A DNA stretch of 6,633 nucleotides from Fontimicrobium_A sp034506455 (GCA_034506455.1 JAPDPN010000141.1:1-6633); one strand, 5' to 3'. Shown: positions 1 to 6,030, numbered from the stretch's first letter. Made by a program: numbers and translations. The notes: a model not told the origin generated them from the sequence alone.

Positions 1-291
1 AAGCTGCTCAGTCAAAAGTACGTTCGGCAGCCAGTAGGCTTCTATTCCTCTTTCTTCATACTCGGGTTGCAGCCTTTGCGCCGCCAGATGCACCACAGCA
101 TCGCACCCGCTGCAGACGTCCTGCAGGTTGCTCCAGTCGCTGTCGAGCACGCGAATCTCCGCACGAGGGTCGATTCGAGTTGCCGCTCCAATATTGCGGA
201 CCAGCGCCGCGACTTGATACCCTTTCTCCAAAAAGTGCCTTACCGTCGCCAGTCCAATCATGCCGTTTGCACCCGTGACGAGCACTTTCAT
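1..291 (-). CDS. NAD-dependent epimerase/dehydratase (extended SDR), N-terminal part, cut by window edge
   Basis: The visible 97 residues begin MKVLVTGANGMIG, the N-terminal Rossmann strand with the glycine-rich TGxxGxxG loop (residues 6-13) that binds NAD(P) in extended short-chain dehydrogenases. VVHLAA at about 66-71 is the family's second conserved strand (the usual VxHLAA), and N90 sits where these enzymes have a conserved Asn. Family members act on nucleotide-sugars (epimerases, dehydratases, reductases), but the catalytic YxxxK motif lies beyond the window, so substrate and reaction are unknown. The ATG overlaps the stop codon of the upstream ATP-grasp gene in an ATGA arrangement, so the two are almost certainly co-transcribed and translationally coupled. 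SDR identity is firm; a role in sugar-nucleotide or surface-glycan synthesis is inferred from the partner gene. Confidence 0.88.
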   Translation of the reverse strand, partial: MKVLVTGANGMIGLATVRHFLEKGYQVAALVRNIGAATRIDPRAEIRVLDSDWSNLQDVCSGCDAVVHLAAQRLQPEYEERGIEAYWLPNVLLTEQL

Positions 292-1397
292 CCGCTCACC
301 TCGATATAATAGCCGACTTTTTCCAACACACCGTTTACGGCGACTACCGTTTCGCCTTGTTCGTAATAAAACTCGTGGTACGCGCTTTCGGGAGGAACAG
401 AATAATGCGATGGGTCGAACCGAGTATTCGGAAGAGCAGTCATAAAAGTCAAATTTGCGGAACCGAGATCTCGGCCTTTTAGATTTCCTTTGGGTTGATC
501 CAGAAGGGCGTTTAAACTTGCCTCCAATAAATTGACGCCGGTCGTTCGCTCAATCAGACGCCAGAGGTGGCAGCCGTCCAGCCGCGGGGTCACTTCTATG
601 ATCTTTGGACCGTCGGCTGCGAGTTTGATCTGAAAATAGACAGGCCCTGCCGTGATGCCGAGGGCTTTTACGGTTTTTTCGATTAATTGCCGGGTTGCCG
701 CGGCCAAGGCTCCTTTACAGGTCCGCGAAGGCGAGACATGGGCGCGCGGAATTCCGCAGGGAAGGTCGCTGAACACCAGCCGATCGGTGATTTGGCAAAA
801 CTCTACCACCCCGATATCAACCCAAACATTAGCAGATATTTCCGGTCCTTCGACAAATTCTTCAATGATGACCTGTCCGGTTGGCGAGTAGTGGCGCGCC
901 GTGAGGACGGCCTGCTTCGCTTCAGCGCGGCTTTCGACACGCCGTACCCCCCGCTGTCCTTGACTATCGGCCGGCTTGACAATTGCCGGATAAAGGCGCC
1001 ATTTATCCAGATCCGCCTCGGAATCGATGCTCTGAAATCGGACGGAGTTTAAGCCCGCATTCTCCAGCAATCGCCGAAGAGTGATTTTATTTGCTGCTGC
1101 ATCGATTATGTCCGGCCCGATAAAAGACGGCTTCTCGAGCGCTGCAGAGACATAGGCTGCAGAGCGCACTCCTATATCCGAACCGATCGAATAGATCAGG
1201 TCTATTCTTTCATTCTGCGCCAGGCGAATCAAGGCATCGATGTCGACGATATCGATCAGTTCGAAGCGATCGAGATATTTCAGCGCATTACCTTGATGAC
1301 GACAGCTGCAGCCTATAACATAGCAGCCTTTTTCCTTAAAAACTTTTGCCGCATCGGCTTGAGGCGGAGCAGTACCCAGGAGGAGTATTCTGCGCAA
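288..1397 (-). CDS. ATP-grasp domain protein (CarB-like carboxylate-amine ligase)
   Basis: This 369-residue protein has the ATP-grasp layout. An N-terminal Rossmann-like pre-ATP domain (about 1-95, starting MRRILLLGTA) is followed by NKITLRRLLENAGL (103-116) and the ATP-binding lysine strand IVKPADSQGQRGV (139-151). Then come IIEEFVEGPEIS (177-188) and the metal-binding IIEVTPR (266-272) with E268 and R272. ATP-grasp enzymes join a carboxylate to an amine or thiol through an acyl-phosphate; the substrates here cannot be read from sequence. The start is TTG: the minus strand carries AAGGAG five bases before it (1403-1408) and an in-frame TAA lies just upstream, so no earlier start is possible. 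It is the first gene of the leftward unit, and its stop overlaps the ATG of the SDR. A glycan, amino-acid or small-molecule biosynthesis role is inferred only. No membrane segment or signal peptide is seen. Confidence 0.88.
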   Translation of the reverse strand: MRRILLLGTAPPQADAAKVFKEKGCYVIGCSCRHQGNALKYLDRFELIDIVDIDALIRLAQNERIDLIYSIGSDIGVRSAAYVSAALEKPSFIGPDIIDAAANKITLRRLLENAGLNSVRFQSIDSEADLDKWRLYPAIVKPADSQGQRGVRRVESRAEAKQAVLTARHYSPTGQVIIEEFVEGPEISANVWVDIGVVEFCQITDRLVFSDLPCGIPRAHVSPSRTCKGALAAATRQLIEKTVKALGITAGPVYFQIKLAADGPKIIEVTPRLDGCHLWRLIERTTGVNLLEASLNALLDQPKGNLKGRDLGSANLTFMTALPNTRFDPSHYSVPPESAYHEFYYEQGETVVAVNGVLEKVGYYIEVSG

Positions 1398-1441
1398 TGG
1401 ATCTCCTTATTACGGCTGAATATGTTGATCGAAAAATACAA

Positions 1442-1471
1442 ATTATCATCAAAAAATGAAATTCATGTCTT
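1442..1471 (-). promoter_or_regulatory. Putative sigma70-type promoter for the ATP-grasp/SDR operon
   Basis: Read on the minus strand there is AAGACA (1466-1471, 4 of 6 to TTGACA), an 18-base spacer, and GATAAT (1442-1447, 5 of 6 to TATAAT). Transcription would begin near 1435, giving a leader of roughly 37 bases before the TTG start at 1397. The palindrome ATGAA-A-TTCAT (1456-1466) lies in the spacer and touches the -35, a location suited to a repressor, but it is short and AT-rich and may be chance. Confidence 0.35.
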
Positions 1472-1603
1472 CGGCTTTATGATTGACGTTTGCTGCAGAT
1501 TTTGAACGGTATTCGCTATTCGGGCGATGAGTGAACTCAAGGGGGATTTTATTTTGAATTTATCCGAAATTCTTGTAAATTTTAAATGTTTTGAAGCAAA
1601 AGC

Positions 1604-1640
1604 TGCAGCTGAACCGAATAAGTTCAGCTGCATTTTGTTT
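1604..1640 (+). terminator. Intrinsic terminator-like hairpin in the leader of the PTS gene (attenuator or end of an unannotated transcript)
   Basis: An 11-bp perfect stem (1604-1614 with 1622-1632, core GCAGCTGAAC/GTTCAGCTGC) encloses a 7-base loop CGAATAA and is followed by ATTTTGTTT. An A-run (1598-1601) precedes it, so it could act on either strand. It lies 36 bases before the ATG at 1677, and no recognised gene ends here from either direction. It is therefore either a leader attenuator of the PTS operon or the terminator of a short RNA. The hairpin is directly visible; its function is inferred. Confidence 0.65.
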
Positions 1641-1676
1641 CGAACCCTTTAGCAGCATCGTTGATAAGGAGGCTGA

Positions 1677-2147
1677 ATGCATTTGACCGACCTGCTTTCA
1701 CCGGAGGTCATCAAGGTTCCCTTGGCAGGCAAAGAAAAATATGAAATCATCGAAGAATTGATTGGACTATTGGACAAAGCCGGTCGTTTGGAAAATCGGG
1801 ATTTGGCTTTGAACGCGGTGGTGGAAAGGGAGAGACAGATGAGCACCGGTATGGGCGACGGCATCGCCATCCCGCATGCCAAAACCGATGCGGTCAAGGA
1901 ATTGTCCATCGCCTTCGGCATCACACGGCATGATGTGGACTTTCAGGCCATCGACGGTAAGCCTGTACGGCTGTTTTTTCTGCTCGTCGGGCCGACCGAT
2001 CAGACCGCGCTGCATCTCAAGATGCTCAGCCGCATCTCCCGACTGATGCATAAAAAGGAATTTCGCGATCAACTGCGCACCTGCATGGATGCCGAAGAGG
2101 TGCTTCAGGTCATCGGTGCGGAGGAAAGAAAGTATTTTCCAATATAA
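1677..2147 (+). CDS. PTS EIIA type-2 domain protein (PtsN/FruA-like)
   Basis: This 156-residue protein is one complete PTS EIIA type-2 domain, the usual size for PtsN-like proteins. The phosphorylatable histidine is H67 in GIAIPHAK (63-69 region), preceded by the typical ERERQMSTGMGDG stretch. H113 in TALHLKMLSRISRLM corresponds to the second conserved histidine. The family accepts phosphate from HPr or NPr. Stand-alone members act mainly as regulators (for example in nitrogen or potassium balance), while fused members feed sugar transport; no EIIB or EIIC is visible here, which favours the regulatory type. The start is fixed by AAGGAGG (1666-1672) four bases before ATG. A hairpin with a T-tract lies directly upstream and could attenuate expression. 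It is the first gene of the rightward cluster; the next gene starts about 100 bases downstream. The protein is cytoplasmic, with no membrane segment. Confidence 0.93.
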   Translation: MHLTDLLSPEVIKVPLAGKEKYEIIEELIGLLDKAGRLENRDLALNAVVERERQMSTGMGDGIAIPHAKTDAVKELSIAFGITRHDVDFQAIDGKPVRLFFLLVGPTDQTALHLKMLSRISRLMHKKEFRDQLRTCMDAEEVLQVIGAEERKYFPI

Positions 2148-2250
2148 AGTTTTTTGATCGGCCGGAAGCGGAAAAAGCGTGTGAAAGTAGACAATCTTAC
2201 TGTGACGACGTTGTTGCTTCACACAGCCGACGGCTGAAAAGGAGGTCGAG

Positions 2251-2580
2251 ATGCCTTTTTGTCCCAAGTGCGGTTACGAATACGAGGTCGGCGTGATCAA
2301 GTGCGCCGACTGCGGCGTCGAGCTGGTCGATCAGCTTCCGTCGGCGCCTGAACCCAAGGAGGAGGAATGGGTGCTGCTGCGGACACTGCCGGGGCGCGCC
2401 TATGCCGAAATGGCGAAAGAAGCGCTCAATCATGCCGGTATACCGGCCTCCATCAAACCGGGCGCACTGGCCGGCAGCCTGTTGGTGGCCGGAACAGACG
2501 GCGAATGCAGCCTGATCGTTCCCAAGCGGCGCAAAAAGCAGGCTGAAAAGATTCTCAACGATATGATGGATCATATTTGA
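2251..2580 (+). CDS. Zinc-ribbon protein with C-terminal DUF2007-like domain
   Basis: This is a small 109-residue protein. The N-terminus is a zinc ribbon with two CxxC knuckles, CPKC (C4, C7) and CADC (C18, C21), which should bind one zinc. After an acidic/proline linker (about 30-39), residues 40-105 resemble DUF2007 ('putative signal transducing protein'), with the characteristic helix EMAKEALNHAGIPA followed by beta strands and a basic helix (RRKKQAEKIL). The biochemical role of DUF2007 is not known. A strong AAAAGGAGG lies five bases before the ATG. The stop TGA overlaps a possible TTG start of hisS (TTGA, 2577-2580), so the two are tightly linked. The 103-base gap before it contains no convincing promoter; read-through from the PTS gene is likely. 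The zinc-ribbon call is firm and the DUF2007 call fairly good; no function is assigned. Confidence 0.85.
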   Translation: MPFCPKCGYEYEVGVIKCADCGVELVDQLPSAPEPKEEEWVLLRTLPGRAYAEMAKEALNHAGIPASIKPGALAGSLLVAGTDGECSLIVPKRRKKQAEKILNDMMDHI

Positions 2581-2588
2581 GTCTGGCG

Positions 2589-3854
2589 ATGCCTTATCAA
2601 TCTTTGACCGGAATGCGGGATGTCCTGCCGGACGAGCAGCCGTATTGGCGCACGATTGAAAAAAAGATCTACGAGATCACCGCGCTTTACGGTTACCAGC
2701 GGGTGGATCCGCCGATCCTGGAAGAAACAGCGCTCTTTGTCCGCGGCGTCGGCGATGCGACGGATATTGTCGAAAAAGAGATGTATTCCTTCATCGACAA
2801 GGGCGAAAATCAAGTCACGCTGCGGCCCGAGTTTACGGCCGGCTTTATGCGGCTTTACCTGCAGAACGGACTGCACAAACTGCCCAAGCCGGTCAAATTG
2901 TTTTCCATCGGACCGATCTTTCGCTATGAAAAGCCGCAGTCGGGACGATTTCGTCAGCACACGCAATTCAACGTCGAGGCGATCGGCGAGCAGGATGCGG
3001 CGCTCGATCACGAGGTGATGTCGATCGCCTGGCAGCTTTATGCCGAGCTGGGCTTCAAGGGGCTCTCTTTTCAGCTCAACAGCACCGGCTGTCCTCGCTG
3101 TCGACCGATCTATGTCGCCAAGCTGCGCGAATACTATCAAGGCCGCGTTCGTGAAATATGCGACGACTGTAGACGCCGCTTGGAGCGTAATCCGCTGCGG
3201 CTGCTCGACTGCAAGAAAGACCAATGTCAGCCGCACATCCGCACGGCGCCGGTCATCGGCGACTACCTGTGCGAAGAATGTGCGCGCCACTTTGCCGCGC
3301 TCAGGCGCTACCTCGATCTGACCGAACGCCGCTATGTGGTCAATCCGCGGCTGGTTCGTGGGCTCGATTATTACACCAAAACCGTGTTCGAGGTGTGGGC
3401 CGAAGGCATCGGCGCCCAAAACGCCATGTGCGGCGGCGGCCGCTACGACGGTCTGATCGAACAATTGGGCGGCGAACCGACGCCGGGAATCGGATTCGGC
3501 TCCGGCATCGAACGCATCATCATGAGCATGCAGCAGCAGGGCATCGAGCCCGAACCGCTGCCGCAGCCGATGGTCTTTGCGGCGGCGCTCGGCGAGGCGG
3601 CGCGGGAACAAGCCCTTCGCCTTGTTTTCAGCCTGCGCGACGCCAAGATCGGAACCCTCTTTTCGTTCGGCGACAAGAGCATCAAGGCGATGATGCGCGA
3701 CGCCAACCGCCGCAACGCCCGCCTTGTAATCTTGATCGGCGAAGACGAGCTGGCGCAGGGCAAGGCGGCCGTCAAAAACCTCCTCGACGGCAGTCAAAAT
3801 CTGGTTCCTCTCGATCAAGTTGTCGACTTTATCAAGCATGAGCTCGGGTCGTAA
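2589..3854 (+). CDS. hisS: Histidyl-tRNA synthetase (HisRS), variant with cysteine-rich insert
   Basis: The product charges tRNA-His with histidine in the cytoplasm. Counting from the ATG at 2589 (421 aa), the class II core shows LRPEFTAG (78-85), motif 2 FRYEKPQSGRFRQ (111-123), QFNVEAIG (126-133) and the histidine-specific LVRGLDYYTKTVFEV (255-269, with R257). GGGRYDGL (282-289) and motif 3 GIGFGSGIERI (300-310) follow. Residues about 328-421 form the anticodon-binding domain. Between the two core halves is an insert with eight cysteines in four pairs (C168/171, C191/194, C208/213, C228/231), typical of a HisRS subgroup and suggestive of bound zinc. An in-frame TTG at 2577 would add four residues and overlap the previous stop as TTGA. 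I prefer ATG 2589 because it puts the conserved GMRDxLP near residue 8, as usual, but neither ribosome site is strong. The 3' end overlaps the next gene by 17 bases. Confidence 0.97.
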   Translation: MPYQSLTGMRDVLPDEQPYWRTIEKKIYEITALYGYQRVDPPILEETALFVRGVGDATDIVEKEMYSFIDKGENQVTLRPEFTAGFMRLYLQNGLHKLPKPVKLFSIGPIFRYEKPQSGRFRQHTQFNVEAIGEQDAALDHEVMSIAWQLYAELGFKGLSFQLNSTGCPRCRPIYVAKLREYYQGRVREICDDCRRRLERNPLRLLDCKKDQCQPHIRTAPVIGDYLCEECARHFAALRRYLDLTERRYVVNPRLVRGLDYYTKTVFEVWAEGIGAQNAMCGGGRYDGLIEQLGGEPTPGIGFGSGIERIIMSMQQQGIEPEPLPQPMVFAAALGEAAREQALRLVFSLRDAKIGTLFSFGDKSIKAMMRDANRRNARLVILIGEDELAQGKAAVKNLLDGSQNLVPLDQVVDFIKHELGS

Positions 3855-4644
3855 CGACGCTGTTACATTCCCCCCTCTTTCGCTGCAGCGGCTGAAAAGC
3901 ATTCGTGCGCTGAAGCAGAAAAAATACCGCCGCGAAACCGGCACGACGTTGATCGAAGGCGTCCGCTTGTGCGAAGAGGCGCTGGCAGCCGGCATCGATA
4001 TCAAAGTCGTCATAATCACCCCCGAAGCGCTCGCTTCTGAACGGGTCGCCGAACTGGCGCGCGAGTGCGCCGCCGATGGATTAGAGGTTTTCACCTTATC
4101 GCGCGATCGGTACCTTTCACTTTCCGATGAGCCTTCACCTGTCGGGCTGGCCATGGTGGTCCGCTTGCCTGTCGTTCAGCCTTGGCGCGGAAAAGAGCCT
4201 TTGCTTTTGGCGCTCGACGGCCTGCAGGATCCGGGCAACTTGGGAAGCGCGCTTCGCTCCGCCGCATGGTTCGGAGTTGATCGGGTGTGGCTGAGCAAGG
4301 GATGTGTCGAGCTGAGCAATCCGAAGGTCCTGCGCGGCGCCATGGGAGCCGCCTTCCGCCTCGCCGTTGAAGAAGAGGTCGATTTGATGCAGCGCTTCGC
4401 GGAAGCGGAAAAAAAAGGCTACTGTATCTGGGCGGCCGTGCCGGTTAACGGCGAACCTTTGACGAGTTTAAAGCCTACAGGCAAGGACCTGCTGCTCATC
4501 GGCAGCGAGGCGCACGGCGTCGCCGCAGAGCTCGTACAGAGTGCAAATCGTCGATTCACTATTCCCAAAAGCGGCTACGGCGAATCCCTGAATGCAGCCG
4601 TGGCGGCCTCCATTGCGCTTTATCATTTTACGCTTATGAGGTGA
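3838..4644 (+). CDS. TrmH/SpoU-family RNA 2'-O-methyltransferase
   Basis: This 268-residue protein is of the SPOUT (trefoil-knot) class and transfers methyl from S-adenosylmethionine to a ribose 2'-OH in rRNA or tRNA. The N-terminal substrate-binding part shows the family's LKQKKYRRE and LIEGVRLCEEAL (about 25-49). The knot carries motif 1, LDGLQDPGNLGSALRSAAWFG (126-146, with N133 and R140), motif 2, LLIGSEAHGV (219-228, E224), and motif 3, IPKSGYGESLNAAVAASIALY (242-262, with S250 and N252). All key residues are present. The exact RNA target cannot be told. ATG 3838 lies inside the end of hisS with no Shine-Dalgarno, so initiation probably depends on ribosomes terminating at the hisS stop 14 bases later; an in-frame TTG at 3820 would be six codons longer. 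The stop lies within the ribosome site of the next gene. Confidence 0.93.
   Translation: MSSGRNDAVTFPPLSLQRLKSIRALKQKKYRRETGTTLIEGVRLCEEALAAGIDIKVVIITPEALASERVAELARECAADGLEVFTLSRDRYLSLSDEPSPVGLAMVVRLPVVQPWRGKEPLLLALDGLQDPGNLGSALRSAAWFGVDRVWLSKGCVELSNPKVLRGAMGAAFRLAVEEEVDLMQRFAEAEKKGYCIWAAVPVNGEPLTSLKPTGKDLLLIGSEAHGVAAELVQSANRRFTIPKSGYGESLNAAVAASIALYHFTLMR
4638..4644 (+). promoter_or_regulatory. Shine-Dalgarno that fixes the TTG start of the CPBP gene
   Basis: GAGGTGA ends four bases before TTG at 4649 and includes the TGA stop of the methyltransferase gene. No ATG lies nearby in frame (the next Met is residue 27, within the first membrane helix), so this site supports TTG as the true start and indicates translational coupling. 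Confidence 0.7.
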
Positions 4645-4648
4645 ACGT

Positions 4649-5452
4649 TTGGACGACCTGCAGAAAAACGGTGATCTGACCCCGAGCGACATCTCGCGCA
4701 TTTTGGCGGTGACCCTTTTGGTCTTTATGGTCTTTTTTCTCGTCTCCGGTTATCTGAGCAACGGCGCGGCGCTGGTCCTCGGCGAACTGCTGCTCATTTT
4801 ACCGGCGCTCTATTATGCCAAGAAAAGAGGCGCAAGTATACGCTCGACTTTTCGACTTTACAGCGTCAGGCCCAAAGTTCTTTTTGCCGTGCTCTTGGTC
4901 TTTTTGCCGCTCTATGTTTTGACCGACGAGCTCGACCGTATCATTCAGATGCTGGCGCCCATGCCCGAGGAATGGTACGAGTCGATGATGGAGATGGTCA
5001 CTTTTACCAATTGGCGGGAAGCGATCGCCGTACTGTTCGGCGGAGCCGTGGTCGCTGCGGCGGCCGAGGAGATGCTCTTTCGCGGTTTGCTGCAGCGGGC
5101 GCTGGAACGGTTCCGCGATCCGGCTTCGGCAATTGTCTCGGCCTCGGTTCTGTTTGCGCTCGTTCATTTCAACCCGTGGACCTCAATCCAGATTTTGCTT
5201 TTGGGCGTTGCACTCGGTTACGCTGCATGGCAAAGCGGCAGCGTCATCCCGTCGATGATCCTTCATGGACTCAACAATCTGTTATCGATACTGTTCGTCA
5301 ACGCACCGCCGGAGATGCTGAGCGGCTATGAAGGCGAGATGCACGTTCGACTGCCGGTTCTGCTTGCGGCGGCAGCTGCTTTTTACCCGGCCTGGCGGCT
5401 GTTCGTACAGACGTGCCGAGAATCAACTCTCGATCGCGAAGCAACGAATTAA
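4649..5452 (+). CDS. CPBP-family intramembrane glutamic metalloprotease (CAAX protease-like)
   Basis: This 267-residue, strongly hydrophobic protein has about seven to eight predicted membrane segments (roughly 19-36, 40-57, 78-93, 124-140, 160-175, 178-195, 200-217 and 233-253). It carries the CPBP/Abi signature in order: EEMLFR (E140, E141, R145), FALVH (F169, H173) and HGLNN (H206, N210). These residues form the catalytic glutamate/histidine centre buried in the membrane. Bacterial members include Abi proteins linked to bacteriocin self-immunity and relatives of the Rce1 CAAX protease; the substrate here is unknown. It starts at TTG after GAGGTGA, four bases beyond the methyltransferase stop, and is the last gene of the cluster. 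No clear terminator follows; the 135-base gap to the receiver gene carries a possible promoter. All catalytic motif residues are intact. Confidence 0.92.
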   Translation: MDDLQKNGDLTPSDISRILAVTLLVFMVFFLVSGYLSNGAALVLGELLLILPALYYAKKRGASIRSTFRLYSVRPKVLFAVLLVFLPLYVLTDELDRIIQMLAPMPEEWYESMMEMVTFTNWREAIAVLFGGAVVAAAAEEMLFRGLLQRALERFRDPASAIVSASVLFALVHFNPWTSIQILLLGVALGYAAWQSGSVIPSMILHGLNNLLSILFVNAPPEMLSGYEGEMHVRLPVLLAAAAAFYPAWRLFVQTCRESTLDREATN

Positions 5453-5515
5453 AACATGTTCCGGAAAAAATAGAGCTTTTGCTTCTGCTTCCTCTGTTTT
5501 TGCATCGCTTATTTT

Positions 5516-5544
5516 TCCGCAAAATCCCTGCTTTCCGATATATT
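5516..5544 (+). promoter_or_regulatory. Putative promoter of the receiver gene
   Basis: TATATT (5539-5544, 5 of 6 to TATAAT) lies 17 bases after TCCGCA (5516-5521, only 3 of 6 to TTGACA). A perfect TTGACA sits at 5545-5550, but the sequence 16-18 bases beyond it (CTACCG region) is a poor -10, and the transcript would start almost on the ribosome site. The 135-base gap after the CPBP gene is T-rich and contains no convincing terminator, so read-through is also possible. Confidence 0.3.
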
Positions 5545-5587
5545 TTGACAGACAATCACTAATCATTCTACCGCTCGATTGGAGTTT

Positions 5588-5935
5588 ATGAAAATCGTCA
5601 TTTTCAACGAAGACCTGCGCTCGGAAATGCAAATGTACTTGGCGTTGAGCAACCTCTATGACGTCACCATTGCCGACAGCGAAGACGACCTGCTTCAGCT
5701 ATTGGACCGCGGCTCAGCCGATTATGCCTTTGTCGATTTAGATTCCGGCGAAGAAGCGGAGAATCAGCAGAAGCGGTTGGAAATCGCCGACCGCATCCGC
5801 AAGAAACATCCGCAAATGAAGATCGTCGGCATCTGCAGCGACAAAAACCGCCTGCCGGAAGACGCAGCCCGCGCCGGAATCAAATTCGTCACGCGGCCCA
5901 TTCGCAATCGCGATTTGCTGCAAGTTATCGAGTAA
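5588..5935 (+). CDS. Single-domain response-regulator receiver protein, conserved Lys replaced by Arg
   Basis: The 115-residue protein is a lone receiver domain with alternating strands and helices. MKIVIFNED gives the acidic pair (E8, D9), FVDLD gives the phospho-acceptor D50, GICSD supplies the Ser/Thr position (S84), and FVTRPI occupies the strand-5 'KP' position. There the usual lysine is arginine (R103), followed by cis-Pro P104. Lys contacts the phosphoryl group in normal receivers, so phosphorylation behaviour may be altered; D50 and the acid pair are kept. No output domain follows: the gene stops and a strong terminator comes 21 bases later. The start is ATG 5588 with GGAG ending three bases before it, which is closer than usual; a TTG at 5579 would add only three residues. 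No histidine kinase is in the window, so its partner is unknown. Confidence 0.82.
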   Translation: MKIVIFNEDLRSEMQMYLALSNLYDVTIADSEDDLLQLLDRGSADYAFVDLDSGEEAENQQKRLEIADRIRKKHPQMKIVGICSDKNRLPEDAARAGIKFVTRPIRNRDLLQVIE

Positions 5936-5956
5936 CGCGCCTGCCTTTCCGATTTG

Positions 5957-5985
5957 AGCCGATGCCCCGCATCGGCTTTTTTTTT
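5957..5985 (+). terminator. Rho-independent terminator after the receiver gene
   Basis: The 8-bp GC-rich stem GCCGATGC/GCATCGGC (5958-5965 with 5969-5976), extended by an A-T pair, closes a CCC loop and runs into nine T residues (5977-5985). It ends transcription 21 bases after the receiver stop and separates that unit from nadB. Confidence 0.95.
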
Positions 5986-5995
5986 GAAAAAGGGG

Positions 5996-6024
5996 TTGTT
6001 TTTCTGTCTGCTTTCATGTAAGTT
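5996..6024 (+). promoter_or_regulatory. Putative promoter of nadB
   Basis: TTGTTT (5996-6001), a 17-base spacer and TAAGTT (6019-6024) lie just downstream of the terminator. The -10 is weak (3 of 6). Because the preceding terminator is strong, nadB needs its own promoter somewhere in this interval; this is the best spaced candidate seen. Confidence 0.3.
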
Positions 6025-6030
6025 TAACCA

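Larger units (their letters stand above)
1398..1676. other. Divergent intergenic region between the leftward ATP-grasp operon and the rightward PTS cluster
   Basis: This AT-rich spacer separates the two divergent transcription units. It contains the likely minus-strand promoter (1442-1471), an 11-base palindrome ATGAA-A-TTCAT (1456-1466) inside that promoter's spacer, and a strong hairpin with a T-tract (1604-1640). One weak plus-strand promoter candidate is TTGAAT at 1554-1559, 16 bases, then TAAATT at 1576-1581. TTGACG (1483-1488) resembles a -35 but has no good partner at 16-18 bases. A 41-codon open frame (1527-1652) exists but is not convincing. The PTS gene has a strong AAGGAGG (1666-1672) four bases before its ATG. 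Confidence 0.6.

Noticed and set aside
2222..2238. AGCCG-A-CGGCT inverted repeat before the zinc-ribbon gene
   Set aside because: A loop of one base cannot form a stable hairpin as written, and there is no T-tract. It is too short to call an operator.
1767..2267. 166-codon minus-strand frame opposite the PTS gene
   Set aside because: It is a shadow of the EIIA coding sequence, with no motif and no convincing ribosome site.
3224..3841. 205-codon plus-strand open frame inside hisS
   Set aside because: It is a shifted frame of hisS, with a very Arg-, Pro- and His-rich product and no ribosome site.
2571..4154. 527-codon open frame on the minus strand
   Set aside because: It is antisense to hisS and the start of the methyltransferase gene, both of which have full conserved motifs. 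The translation has no recognisable domain and is rich in Arg, Ala and Leu, as expected from the complement of a GC-rich gene.
4649..5452. CPBP protein as part of a bacteriocin immunity or defence system
   Set aside because: No bacteriocin precursor, toxin or defence gene lies nearby. The gene is embedded in a housekeeping cluster, so only the family is assigned.
5545..5573. Perfect TTGACA as the -35 of the receiver promoter
   Set aside because: No acceptable -10 occurs 16-18 bases downstream, and the transcript would start at the ribosome site. TATATT at 5539-5544 is preferred as a -10.
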